Below, one piece after another: positions 1 to 7,773 of a DNA stretch of 64,000 bases. Every line of letters begins with the position of its first letter. Position 1 is the first letter of the stretch. A program made the position numbers and the translations under genes. The notes below the pieces were generated by a model. The model saw only the letters and a list, made by a program, of their open reading frames with translations, had not been told where the DNA came from and searched no databases. Source of the DNA: Nitratireductor sp. B36 (GTDB lineage: Bacteria > Pseudomonadota > Alphaproteobacteria > Rhizobiales > Rhizobiaceae); contig NZ_JACKZY010000001.1 of assembly GCF_020833685.1 (NCBI RefSeq), forward strand, positions 434,001 through 498,000. The letters are read 5' to 3'.

Positions 1-420
1 ACTTCATCAGCTCATTGGCGAAAATGGCTCTCGCCGGAAAGCCGGTGCCTCGTGCCGGTTACGAGCTTTGCCGAGCCCGATCCAGCAAGCAAGAAGGACG
101 GAGACAAGCGCACACCAAATGCATGGTTCGCGCTGAATGAAGACCGGCCGCTCTTCGTCTTCGCCGGCCTCTGGACGCCCTGGCACGGCAAGCGCATGGC
201 GCGTGAGGATCCGGACGATCACGAGGTCTATGGGTTCCTGACCACGGAGCCCAACAGCGTCGTTGCGCCGGTGCACAAGAAGGCGATGCCGGTCATTCTC
301 ACCACCGAAGATGAAATGGCCGCATGGCTTTCAGAGCCATGGGAAGAGGCAAAGAAGCTTCAACGCCCCCTGCCCGACGACAAGCTGATGATCGTCGATC
401 CGCCTGAGGTGCCGGAGTGA
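1..420 (+). CDS. SOS response-associated peptidase (SRAP/YedK-HMCES family), N-terminus cut off by the window
   Basis: SRAP proteins form a covalent DNA-protein crosslink with abasic sites through an N-terminal cysteine and so protect single-stranded DNA. The reading frame is open from base 1, with family-type sequence (HWRKWLSPESRCLVPVTSF) ahead of the first ATG, so the gene begins upstream. The visible part has the conserved tract around FVFAGLWTPW, YGFLTTEPN and HKKAMPVIL, where the histidine is the usual active-site residue. The catalytic Cys2 is not in the window. The stop overlaps a GTG start of a 50-residue ORF. Family call is firm; whether this is phage or host property is inference. 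Confidence 0.9.
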   Translation, partial: TSSAHWRKWLSPESRCLVPVTSFAEPDPASKKDGDKRTPNAWFALNEDRPLFVFAGLWTPWHGKRMAREDPDDHEVYGFLTTEPNSVVAPVHKKAMPVILTTEDEMAAWLSEPWEEAKKLQRPLPDDKLMIVDPPEVPE

Positions 421-569
421 TCGTCCCGCCGCGAGCAGTGAGGATTACCCAGATCACACCACAGATTGTCAGGCTATGCCTTTCCATCGCGGAAGTCCGC
501 CAGCGTGAACGCAACAAGGAAACCGGAAAGAAGATCAACGCATCTATTCGAGCGACGGACGGCACATAA
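417..569 (+). CDS. Small basic protein translationally coupled to SRAP
   Basis: This 50-residue ORF starts with GTG inside the SRAP stop (GTGA overlap), the same coupling used across the prophage. The product is Arg/Lys-rich (RQRERNKETGKK in the C-terminal half) with no membrane segment. I do not recognise a family. The overlap and the arrangement make it a probable gene, but its short length leaves room for chance. Confidence 0.5.
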   Translation: MIVPPRAVRITQITPQIVRLCLSIAEVRQRERNKETGKKINASIRATDGT

Positions 570-735
570 GAAAGCATACAATACTAGAAACAATTTCCTT
601 CTAAAAAATACATTCGATTAAAAAAATCATAACCGCCGAAGAAATTAAGTTAACCCCAATCCCTCAACCCGCGACAGTCTATAAGCAATTAAAAGTGCGC
701 GACGCAATAATGCGTCACGCACAAAAAAAACGGGA

Positions 736-924
736 CTATAGTAAAAACTCGTCCGAGATATTATTCTCGGTACTAAGATCACTATCAGAAATTACAAACG
801 GCCCACGCCTAGAGTCTGGACGGTTACGAACTTTTTCTGTGGCTAGACGAACAATCTCATTTAATTCGTCTCTACGAGAAGTGTCGCCTTCAATCACCGG
901 CAACGCTAACTTTGCCTCTGACAT
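736..924 (-). CDS. Small acidic protein divergent from the dCTP deaminase
   Basis: This is a 62-residue protein with a strong ribosome binding site (GGAGG seven bases before the ATG). It has a predicted helical centre (RRDELNEIVRLATEKV) and an acidic tail (SDSDLSTENN). It is read away from the deaminase gene, with about 120 bp between the two starts. No family is recognised. The position suggests an antitoxin, regulator or independent cargo gene. Composition is AT-rich like the deaminase and unlike the rest of the prophage. Confidence 0.6.
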   Translation of the reverse strand: MSEAKLALPVIEGDTSRRDELNEIVRLATEKVRNRPDSRRGPFVISDSDLSTENNISDEFLL

Positions 925-1046
925 CTGCCATCCTCCACTCTTTTTCTGAGAATCAATATTACATCAGCAATCTCAATACGCCTATCAGTTTGGATTGAAA
1001 CACGTTAATTTCGCGTGACTTTGTCGCGGGGGTAGGAGGAATCGAA

Positions 1047-2612
1047 TTGAAGAGCACAGCTACCACTAGAAACCCTGAGCTTGTTAAGAATCCCGAACTC
1101 TTCATTGGCCTCGTGGGTCCAATCGGCGTCGACCTAGATGCGATAACAAACTATCTCGACGCTGCGTTACATCGTGTCGGCTACAAAACCAAACTGGTTC
1201 ACATTACAGACCTAATGAAAGAGTTTTTTCCAAAATTACAAGTCAACGACCAATCGTATTCAGAAAAGTATAAATCTCTAATAAAGAATGCTGACAACGT
1301 TCGAAGAACAACAACGTACCAGTCTGCTTTGGCATCACTTGCGATCACTGAAATAAAACGTCTCCGAAATCACGAAACAAAACAAATTTCTCCCCCCTCT
1401 GAAACTGAGGAACCTGCATTAGGGACGGCTTACATAATTCGACAATTTAAGCGAGAAGAAGAAATAGACTTGATGCGAAGGATTTACGGTCGAAAATTCA
1501 TTCAAGTATCCGTATATCTCGATAAAGAAGAAAGAAAACAACAGTTAATAAAGAAAATTAAGGGACACGGAACGGAAATTATTGACGATGACAGCGCTGA
1601 GAAGCAGGCCATTGATCTGATTTCCATCGACAACAATGAGGTGAGTGAACACTTCGGACAAAGAGTGTCCGATGTCTTTCACCACGGGGATGTCTTTGTA
1701 ATTGGAAAGGCCAACCGAGAGGCCGAGTCGACCGTCGAACGATTCGTGCAGGCGCTATTTGGTCACAACGGATACTCTCCGAGCAAAACTGAATACGGCA
1801 TGTATGCAGCTGCTGGGGCCGCTTTGAGATCATTGGATTTGTCAAGACAAGTCGGGGCTGCGGTATTCTCACGCAACGGAGAGGTTATAACTCTCGGATG
1901 CAACGAAGTTCCAAAAGCTTTTGGTGGCACATACTGGTCGGATGACCATGGCGATAAATTTAGAGACTTTGAAGAGGGGGTGGACGGGAACCATACAAGG
2001 AAGCTTCGCGTAGTTCACGATCTTGTTGAACGCCTGAACAAGCTCGGCCTACTTTCAGACACCCTGAAAAACATGGGTTCCACAGCTCAGCAAGTAAGAA
2101 AATTACTCGAGATAAGAGAGATCTCTGACTCTCGTGTCATGGACCTTATTGAGTTTGGGCGTATCATCCATGCTGAAATGTCTGCCATCACTGACGCCGC
2201 CAGGGTCGGAAAATCACTCTCTGGGTCCACGCTATTCTGCACGACATTCCCCTGCCACATGTGCGCCAAGCACATTGTCTCTTCCGGAATCAGGAGAGTT
2301 GTTTTCTTAGAACCTTATCCCAAGAGCCATGCGATGGACCTCCATGAAGATTCAATCACGTTTTCCAATCAGGAGGCAGACCGAAAGGTGCTGTTCGAAC
2401 CCTTCATTGGCATTTCGCCTCGCAGATACCGCGACATCTTTGAGAAAAAGAAGCGAAAAGACGCTAATGGAAGTGCACGGGACTGGTACGAAGGTTCCCC
2501 CGCTCCGCGAATTGAAGACAGGAGCTCGTCTTACTTAGAAAATGAAGCACCTGCAATCTCTATGATATCAGCACACCTAGGCTCGGATGTAACTTGCAAT
2601 GATAGCAATTGA
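1047..2612 (+). CDS. Antiphage-type dCTP/dCMP deaminase (DCD/AvcD family)
   Basis: The 521-residue protein has the two-part layout of defence deaminases that deplete dCTP during phage infection. An N-terminal P-loop kinase-like region starts with GLVGPIGVDLD (about residues 21-31). A C-terminal zinc deaminase domain carries HAE at 375-377 and PCHMC with Cys403 and Cys406. The start is TTG, chosen because AGGAGGA lies at the right distance and the family-like sequence begins there. The gene is clearly AT-richer than its neighbours, which points to recent transfer. In known AvcID systems a small RNA (AvcI) upstream restrains the enzyme; the 120 bp upstream here could hold one, but I cannot show it. 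Function is inferred from family. Confidence 0.85.
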   Translation: MKSTATTRNPELVKNPELFIGLVGPIGVDLDAITNYLDAALHRVGYKTKLVHITDLMKEFFPKLQVNDQSYSEKYKSLIKNADNVRRTTTYQSALASLAITEIKRLRNHETKQISPPSETEEPALGTAYIIRQFKREEEIDLMRRIYGRKFIQVSVYLDKEERKQQLIKKIKGHGTEIIDDDSAEKQAIDLISIDNNEVSEHFGQRVSDVFHHGDVFVIGKANREAESTVERFVQALFGHNGYSPSKTEYGMYAAAGAALRSLDLSRQVGAAVFSRNGEVITLGCNEVPKAFGGTYWSDDHGDKFRDFEEGVDGNHTRKLRVVHDLVERLNKLGLLSDTLKNMGSTAQQVRKLLEIREISDSRVMDLIEFGRIIHAEMSAITDAARVGKSLSGSTLFCTTFPCHMCAKHIVSSGIRRVVFLEPYPKSHAMDLHEDSITFSNQEADRKVLFEPFIGISPRRYRDIFEKKKRKDANGSARDWYEGSPAPRIEDRSSSYLENEAPAISMISAHLGSDVTCNDSN

Positions 2613-2663
2613 TTCAGCGCCCATGCTCACCTCTTTAGGGCTATACTAAACGTGTCTGCCCAA

Positions 2664-3005
2664 TTACGGCGGCGGGCGCCCCGTCAGCCAAGTATAGGCA
2701 CCAATGATCCAGCCGGCGAGCGTCACCACCCCAATGCCGATCCGGATAAGCCATCGGCCCACCGTTCCCGCCCCCTGCGCCTGCGTCCTCAGCTTGACGA
2801 CATCATCGGTCACCGCCTGCATCTGATCGACCTTGGCTTTTGTGGTCTCGGCTTCACCTTCTAGTTGCGACAACCGGTTGCTGACTTCATCGAGCCGCCG
2901 ATGCACAACAGCCCGACTGTCATCCGCGCGCTTCAAGCGGTCATCGATGCCCTTCAGCTCGCCAAGGATTTGCCCAAGGGTCCGCTCTACGCTCGCTTCT
3001 GACAT
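2664..3005 (-). CDS. DUF1515-like coiled-coil protein with C-terminal membrane anchor
   Basis: The 113-residue protein begins with a charged helical/coiled-coil region (about residues 5-70) and ends with one hydrophobic segment near residues 83-107, followed by a Pro-rich tail. It resembles the DUF1515 family of small rhizobial proteins; this is from memory and not certain. It is the last gene of the minus-strand lysis/late block and converges with the deaminase gene. A role in lysis, or as a membrane accessory, is possible but unproven. Confidence 0.7.
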   Translation of the reverse strand: MSEASVERTLGQILGELKGIDDRLKRADDSRAVVHRRLDEVSNRLSQLEGEAETTKAKVDQMQAVTDDVVKLRTQAQGAGTVGRWLIRIGIGVVTLAGWIIGAYTWLTGRPPP

Positions 3006-3032
3006 TCGTCCCTGCCCATCAACTGGATATGG

Positions 3033-3263
3033 TCACGTCCCGCAGCGATACTTCTGATACCGGCCACGATGCTGTGCGATGGCGATCGCAGTCAGGCGAT
3101 CATTCGCCACCAGGAAAGAGTTAGTAGCCGGTGCCGGGTTGATCGGCACCAGCACGTCGCAGGGCTCAGTGATCGCCGCTGTCTGGCAGCTCGCAGCCGC
3201 CAAGAAGGGCACACAGGCCAGTGTCGTCAGCGCCAAGCGCTTCCTCATCGATTTTCCTTCCAT
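3033..3263 (-). CDS. Outer-membrane spanin-like lipoprotein (Rz1-type)
   Basis: The protein opens with a basic stretch and a hydrophobic signal ending in AAASC, a plausible though not ideal lipobox. A short mature part of about 50 residues follows, with a PINPAPA proline motif. The first methionine (3263) or the sixth (3248, MRKRL) may be the start. Its 5' end lies inside the preceding membrane-protein gene in another frame, overlapping about 98 bp. That out-of-phase overlap is the classical Rz/Rz1 arrangement. Expected role: outer-membrane half of the spanin pair that fuses inner and outer membranes at lysis. Confidence 0.6.
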   Translation of the reverse strand: MEGKSMRKRLALTTLACVPFLAAASCQTAAITEPCDVLVPINPAPATNSFLVANDRLTAIAIAQHRGRYQKYRCGT

Positions 3264-3435
3264 CTTTCAGGATTGTGATGCGGTTGGATTGGAGCCGCTG
3301 CAGGACAGAGGCAGCGCCCCGCTGGTGGCCGTAGGAGTAAATCAGGGCCACAATGACGGAAGCGCCAACAACGACGGCCAGCGCCTGCCCCAGGTTCGAG
3401 AACAGGACTTTGTAGACCAGACCGGCGCCGATCAT
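3166..3435 (-). CDS. Inner-membrane spanin-like protein (Rz-type)
   Basis: This 89-residue protein has an N-terminal membrane segment (about residues 13-32, rich in Val and Ala) followed by a soluble periplasm-facing part. Its ATG overlaps the endolysin stop (ATGA), which fixes the start; the frame is open further upstream but only as a shadow of the endolysin gene. The 3' third overlaps the lipoprotein gene in another frame. Together with the endolysin it forms a lysis cassette. Spanin function is inferred from layout and topology and not from recognised sequence similarity. Confidence 0.6.
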   Translation of the reverse strand: MIGAGLVYKVLFSNLGQALAVVVGASVIVALIYSYGHQRGAASVLQRLQSNRITILKDGRKIDEEALGADDTGLCALLGGCELPDSGDH

Positions 3436-4226
3436 GTGCCCTTCCCCTCGACCGCACCTTTGATGTCTCGAACTGCTGCCACGATCTGCGAGCGCAGGAT
3501 CACCAGGACGAGAATAACCCCGACAAGCACACCGCCGCCCGCTGCAATGGCCTTCCAGTCCATCCCGGACAACCAGCCGAGCCCCAGCGCGCCGGATCCG
3601 AACAGACCGGTTGACCACTGCCAGAAGCCGGATTTTTCCTTCACCTTCTGCTCGACCTCTTCGGGAACGGTCGGGCGCGGAACCGGCACAGGAACACGCT
3701 CCACGTCCGCCGGGCGGCCAACCATGTTCAACGCATGCTTGCGCACACCGGCGACACGACGCGTCCAGCCCTTCCCGAAGGTTGGCCAATGTTTCAGCTT
3801 GCGCAGAAACGCCATGCGCGCATCGCAGAGACGATTGATGACCTCGGCAGGGTCCATGCGCTGAACCGCGGCGATGGTTTTCGGGCCCACCCGGCCATCC
3901 ACTGTCGCACCGACGATTGATTGCAGATACTTTGCCGCCCGGCTCGGGCCGGAGTTCACGGCAAAATCGAAGACGGCATAGTCAACGCCAGAGGGCAATG
4001 CCTGGGCATTCACGGCAGCCCAATAGTGCCGATAATAAACTGTGGCGATCTGCTCATCCGTGATGGCTTTCAGGTCAGCCTTGGTCGCATCCACCTTCAC
4101 GTAGCGACGGAAGGTGTGCAGCGTGACCCCTTTCATGGTGGCTCCACCGGGATCGTCTGGATGATCGGCCCAACCGCCCTCGTCATTAAGGACGAGCGGA
4201 AGCGCCCGCGCGAAATTGCGGTCCAT
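3432..4226 (-). CDS. Endolysin: GH108 N-acetylmuramidase with C-terminal membrane segment
   Basis: The 264-residue enzyme starts with the GH108 signature NDEGGWADHPDDPGG, in which Glu16 is the expected catalytic acid, followed by a peptidoglycan-binding fold to about residue 165. It should cut the glycan strands of peptidoglycan. The C-terminal third is a Pro-rich linker and a hydrophobic stretch around residues 225-250. Many phage GH108 enzymes lack that extension. It may tether or hold the enzyme at the inner membrane. No N-terminal signal is seen. A holin is not obvious next door; the spanin-like genes follow directly. Confidence 0.88.
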   Translation of the reverse strand: MDRNFARALPLVLNDEGGWADHPDDPGGATMKGVTLHTFRRYVKVDATKADLKAITDEQIATVYYRHYWAAVNAQALPSGVDYAVFDFAVNSGPSRAAKYLQSIVGATVDGRVGPKTIAAVQRMDPAEVINRLCDARMAFLRKLKHWPTFGKGWTRRVAGVRKHALNMVGRPADVERVPVPVPRPTVPEEVEQKVKEKSGFWQWSTGLFGSGALGLGWLSGMDWKAIAAGGGVLVGVILVLVILRSQIVAAVRDIKGAVEGKGT

Positions 4227-4410
4227 TTCGTTTCCTTTCGTGCTGATAAAATCGTGCGGAAAGCAGCGCAGCCGAAGACACGCGCCTACCGGTGCAACAG
4301 ATGTCAGTAGAGGTGGCGCACTACGTCATCGCACCAGTGAAGGTTCAGGTGCCGATCGCTACCTTTGGTTGCCGACGAGTGAGTTGTCCCCCTTGAGCGC
4401 CCCCAAGCCT

Positions 4411-4434
4411 CGAGGCGTACACCCCAACGCCTCG
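4411..4434 (-). terminator. Hairpin between tail-fibre and lysis genes
   Basis: An 8-bp perfect stem (CGAGGCGT paired with ACGCCTCG) with an 8-base loop sits in the 243-bp gap between the fibre-assembly gene and the endolysin. There is no T-run on either side, so it may be a processing or pausing element and not a true terminator. The rest of the gap (4227-4469) shows no convincing gene. Confidence 0.35.
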
Positions 4435-4469
4435 CTCGTTGGCGCTATTTCTGGATGAACTATCTCCGG

Positions 4470-4901
4470 CTAAAGCGCAGCCGCCTGTTCCCACATTGCG
4501 TCAACCTGCTCCGGTGTCAGGCCAAGGGAAGAAGAGAGTTGCACGACGAGTGGGTGCAGCCTGTTGAACTGTGCGGCGTATTCCCACTCGACTTGCCCCT
4601 TTTGCCGCTCCACCGGGTCAGGGATTGCCGCAATGGCAGTCTCCACGTCTGCCAGATCAATTCCACCATCGATCAAACCAAGACGGAACTGACGGGCCGA
4701 AAGCGCTGGCATTGCGGCGCGGACCTCTTCTTTTGTGGGGTCACGCGGCGTGTGGGGCGGAATCGTGTTCCCCTCCGCTTCCCACGCCGCAATCAACTGG
4801 CGATGACGGTTGTCGGGATCGTCCGGGATAATCACGTGGCTTCCGCTGATGATCGCCTCAATGGCACCATCCTGTGTGTAGCCATGTACATTCATGATCA
4901 A
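4470..4901 (-). CDS. Tail-fibre assembly-like/hypothetical tail protein
   Basis: The 143-residue soluble protein overlaps the fibre gene by ATGA. It has a short N-terminal domain with NRHRQLIAAWEAEGN, a Pro-rich link and a C-terminal helical part. The size, position directly after a fibre and two-part layout fit small fibre-associated or assembly proteins of siphoviruses. No catalytic motif is visible, and the function is inferred from position only. Confidence 0.6.
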   Translation of the reverse strand: MIMNVHGYTQDGAIEAIISGSHVIIPDDPDNRHRQLIAAWEAEGNTIPPHTPRDPTKEEVRAAMPALSARQFRLGLIDGGIDLADVETAIAAIPDPVERQKGQVEWEYAAQFNRLHPLVVQLSSSLGLTPEQVDAMWEQAAAL

Positions 4902-6604
4902 AGCTCCGCATCCAGGAAGAAGTCCGCAGCCCAGAATGCACTACCTGAGCCTGTAGATTGGCAATAAGCGGCAATCGTGTTTTGACCCAATTGAACCGAT
5001 AGCGTTCCGCCATTCACGAGGTTGGTGGAGAAAATATTCCAAGTAACAGTTGGAGTTGCCCTCATCGCCGTCCTAAAGGCAGAAGTCTCCTTGATGCCCT
5101 GGCCGGAGGCGTTTGCGTATGCCTGGGGGCGCAATTGCAATATTTGGTAATATCGTTCGCAAAGCATCATCTCCTGCGCTGGATGACGCACGTCAAACAC
5201 AGTTGGCGAACTCCCTTGCTCGAGCTGTGGCACTGAAAACGTGCCGGCTGAGAAGCGCACTGTGACATTTGTCCCACCGGTCAAGGGGAATGACTCGCCT
5301 TTTGCGCGCGCTACCCCATTCACAGTCGCAGTAGCGGTGCCTTCCCAATTCAGCGTGTATGTTCCGGACAGAACTGCTCCCCCTTCAATTACCTGCTCAA
5401 CTCCGCCGGCTGAAGCGGTAAAGGTTCGAACACCCGCAGTTTCGGTCCATGAAAGTGACTGACCGGAAACGACAACGCGCCATCTATCCAAGGTGTATTC
5501 GTTGGCACTACTGGTCGGGTCGCCACTGTTATAGTTGCGCTGGTTGATGGTACCCAACGGATTGATTAACTTGTTCCGCATCCCTCCAATTGACGCCAAC
5601 CCGATTGATGCCCTCGCCGCCGATGCACTTGCCGCTGTTAAGAGCGATTTGCCGGTGGCGCTCGCCCCTATCGCGTCTTGTGCATCTCCTGTGGTTCCCG
5701 CTGCCAAAACGGCCTTGCCGGTGGTGCCAGCAGGGAATCCATCCTTCAAAACTTTACCGGTTGCGCCATCGAAAAGTGCGACATTGCCGTCTGTCGCTCC
5801 ATTTGGCCCGACGACGTCTCCGTCTAAACCTTTTGCAGCTACCAGATCCCAATACGTTTGCCATGAAGCACCGACACCCGGCTCTCTTGCAGCGTCGGAC
5901 GTGTGCGCCGTGGTGCAGATGTAGGACGAACCATTGTGCTCGACCCCGGCCAGCTTGTCATAAGCCGTCGCGGTTACCCATGCACCCCGCCAATCATCCC
6001 ATGGCGAGCCGGTTGCACCAGTCGGTCCGGTGATATAGGCAGGATCGCTCCAGTCTGCCGCCGCAACGCTGTTCTTTGTGTAGACCGCAGATCGGCCATC
6101 ACCGACATCGGCCACGAGGACAGTGAAGCCTGCTGCGTCATTGTCATACGCAGCGCGGCCCGCAAGATCATCCACCTGTACGTCAAAGCGCACACCGTTG
6201 ACGAGGTCTTGCTTGGCGATCAGATCCAGCGCACCGGGACCGGTGAAAATGGGCAGTTTGTTGGCGGCACCGTTCAGTCCTGCCAATGCTGAAACGTTGC
6301 CGCTCGAAAGCAACTGTCCGATTTCCTGCAACGCCTGCCGATAAGCCACATGGTAGGGCGTGAAGGAAATGCGATACGGCTCGGCTGTCTGTGTCGGCCC
6401 AGGCCATGGATATGCCAGCGTGATCTGTGTGTCGCTGTCCACGGAAGCGATCGGCACTGGCATACCGACATGCTTGCCGAAATCATCGGCAGGCCGCACG
6501 ATCTGCAGCCACGCCGTGCCCTGCCCTGTGACAACGGTCTGGCCCTGCGTAACGGATGCCGTGCCCGTTTCGTAGTAGCCCTGCTCGTAAAGATTACCCG
6601 CCAT
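4898..6604 (-). CDS. Tail fibre/receptor-binding protein
   Basis: The protein has about 568 residues and likely starts at ATG 6604 (AAGGA eight bases upstream), not at the earlier in-frame methionine. An N-terminal domain (YETGTASVTQGQTVV) is typical of fibres that attach to the tail tip. The middle has Gly-rich stretches (ITGPTGATG) and a Trp/Tyr-rich module (AYDKLAGVEHNGSSYIC) like chitin/carbohydrate-binding modules. The C-terminal third is beta-rich with repeated GTT/GAT segments. It should decide host binding. It overlaps both neighbours. Confidence 0.8.
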   Translation of the reverse strand: MAGNLYEQGYYETGTASVTQGQTVVTGQGTAWLQIVRPADDFGKHVGMPVPIASVDSDTQITLAYPWPGPTQTAEPYRISFTPYHVAYRQALQEIGQLLSSGNVSALAGLNGAANKLPIFTGPGALDLIAKQDLVNGVRFDVQVDDLAGRAAYDNDAAGFTVLVADVGDGRSAVYTKNSVAAADWSDPAYITGPTGATGSPWDDWRGAWVTATAYDKLAGVEHNGSSYICTTAHTSDAAREPGVGASWQTYWDLVAAKGLDGDVVGPNGATDGNVALFDGATGKVLKDGFPAGTTGKAVLAAGTTGDAQDAIGASATGKSLLTAASASAARASIGLASIGGMRNKLINPLGTINQRNYNSGDPTSSANEYTLDRWRVVVSGQSLSWTETAGVRTFTASAGGVEQVIEGGAVLSGTYTLNWEGTATATVNGVARAKGESFPLTGGTNVTVRFSAGTFSVPQLEQGSSPTVFDVRHPAQEMMLCERYYQILQLRPQAYANASGQGIKETSAFRTAMRATPTVTWNIFSTNLVNGGTLSVQLGQNTIAAYCQSTGSGSAFWAADFFLDAEL

Positions 6605-6836
6605 TCTTGGCATCCTTCTTTTCGGCCTTGGCCGCATCCTTTGCAGCCGCGTCCTGAAGCTGGCCGTTGACCTTGGTCAGCCGGTCGATCTCCACCTGCA
6701 TGGCGTCCATTTCCTGCTGCTTGCGCTCCAGCGCATCAGCCAGCATGAGGTTGCGGTTTCGGAAATACTCATTGAGCGCAGTCGCCTCGACGGCAGCAGC
6801 CATCGGGCTGACCTGCTTCTTGGGCTGGTCAGTCAT
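6594..6836 (-). CDS. Small coiled-coil phage protein
   Basis: The 80-residue protein is almost entirely helical: ALERKQQEMDAMQVEIDRLTK is a heptad-like region at about residues 36-55, and the tail is Ala/Lys-rich. It lies between the small receptor-type genes and the fibre and overlaps the fibre start by 11 bp. It may be a fibre trimerisation or chaperone partner, but no family is recognised. Confidence 0.6.
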   Translation of the reverse strand: MTDQPKKQVSPMAAAVEATALNEYFRNRNLMLADALERKQQEMDAMQVEIDRLTKVNGQLQDAAAKDAAKAEKKDAKNGG

Positions 6837-6873
6837 GGAATATCCGGTGTTGTGGGTGTGCGTTGTGGTGTGG

Positions 6874-6936
6874 TCAGAGGTGCGCGATCAGCGCCTTGAT
6901 TTCATCGCTGGACGATGCAGTGCTTTCGATGGTCAC
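6874..6936 (-). CDS. Possible 20-residue micro-ORF
   Basis: A GTG start overlaps the stop of the gene before it (GTGA), followed by 20 codons ending in SDEIKALIAHL. The tight coupling copies the style of this operon, but a chance ORF of this size is quite possible. Confidence 0.25.
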   Translation of the reverse strand: MTIESTASSSDEIKALIAHL

Positions 6937-7391
6937 AGGTCGTAATCCCACACGATGTAGAAAATTTCCCAGGGGCCATTCAGGAAGGAATCGCTGTTAT
7001 AATTCGTCTGAAAAACGAAGCGATTATTGAAAACATTTGCGCCATACCAGGGAATCCTGTTCGGACCATCGTAAATGAATTCAATATGGCTCCCAATGTG
7101 CTGATACCACTGCTTTGGGTTCGATATCACCGTGCGGCGAACAGCGAAGAACACAGGCGGCCGCGCTGAGAACGTCTTACCGAAATTGACGGTTACTTGC
7201 TGCGCGCCATTCCCCGGCACTGGATAGCCCTCGGGTGTAGCCGGTAAGTTGAGCACACCCCGCTTCAACACATTCAATGTGCCGTAGTCCGAGCTGAACT
7301 GGAGATCTTTCTGCTGTGCGGATAGAACATCCACACCGGGCTTGCTAACGAACAGCCCGTTCTGATCAAGAAGCACCCGATTAACCATCAA
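6933..7391 (-). CDS. Small tail/receptor-type protein, paralogue 3
   Basis: The 152-residue protein starts (M)MVNRVLLDQNGLFVSKPG and ends with an aromatic strand (FYIVWDYDL). The N-terminal NRVLL...SKPG.DVL pattern and the C-terminal aromatic strand are shared with the two genes before it, but the middle parts differ greatly. Position between tail-tip J and the fibre suggests an exposed tail-tip decoration or receptor-binding protein. No named family is recognised. Confidence 0.65.
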   Translation of the reverse strand: MMVNRVLLDQNGLFVSKPGVDVLSAQQKDLQFSSDYGTLNVLKRGVLNLPATPEGYPVPGNGAQQVTVNFGKTFSARPPVFFAVRRTVISNPKQWYQHIGSHIEFIYDGPNRIPWYGANVFNNRFVFQTNYNSDSFLNGPWEIFYIVWDYDL

Positions 7392-7773
7392 GGTTCACCC
7401 TGAACACGGCATAGAAGGTCTTGCCGGTATAATTGACACCGTCTGCCCAAACGTAAGCCGAGAAGTTCGTGTTGGAATTGTACGTGACGCGCGCCTCAAT
7501 GTCGGCCTTGATATTTATCCCTGGACCCAGAAACAGCTCGAACTCGGGCACCAGCATGATTGCCGGTCTAAAACCCAAATCAACCGGGATCGAAAACGCG
7601 GCACTTCCGCCGTTCGGAACATTGAGCGTTCCCGTCCGCACTATCTGAAGCGAAGTCCAGTCAGACGAAAAGAGCAGATTGCTTTCGCCGGTCGTGACAA
7701 CGTCGTGTCCGGGCTTCGATATGTACAGCCCGTGAGCTCCGCCCTTCGGTCCGAGAAGCACGCGATTAGCCAT
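7381..7773 (-). CDS. Small tail/receptor-type protein, paralogue 2
   Basis: The 130-residue protein starts MANRVLLGPKGGAHGLYISKP, matching the first and third copies of the triplet, and ends TFYAVFRVNLDG. Between these it is beta-rich (predicted from alternating hydrophobics) and unlike its siblings. It overlaps the next gene by 11 bp and the previous by 8 bp, so all three are translated as one unit. Confidence 0.65.
   Translation of the reverse strand: MANRVLLGPKGGAHGLYISKPGHDVVTTGESNLLFSSDWTSLQIVRTGTLNVPNGGSAAFSIPVDLGFRPAIMLVPEFELFLGPGINIKADIEARVTYNSNTNFSAYVWADGVNYTGKTFYAVFRVNLDG

Noticed and set aside
2395-2403. TTCGAACCC match to the tRNA-Pro T-loop region, as a possible left attachment site
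   Set aside because: Only nine bases match and they lie inside the conserved deaminase coding sequence; flanks do not agree with the tRNA.
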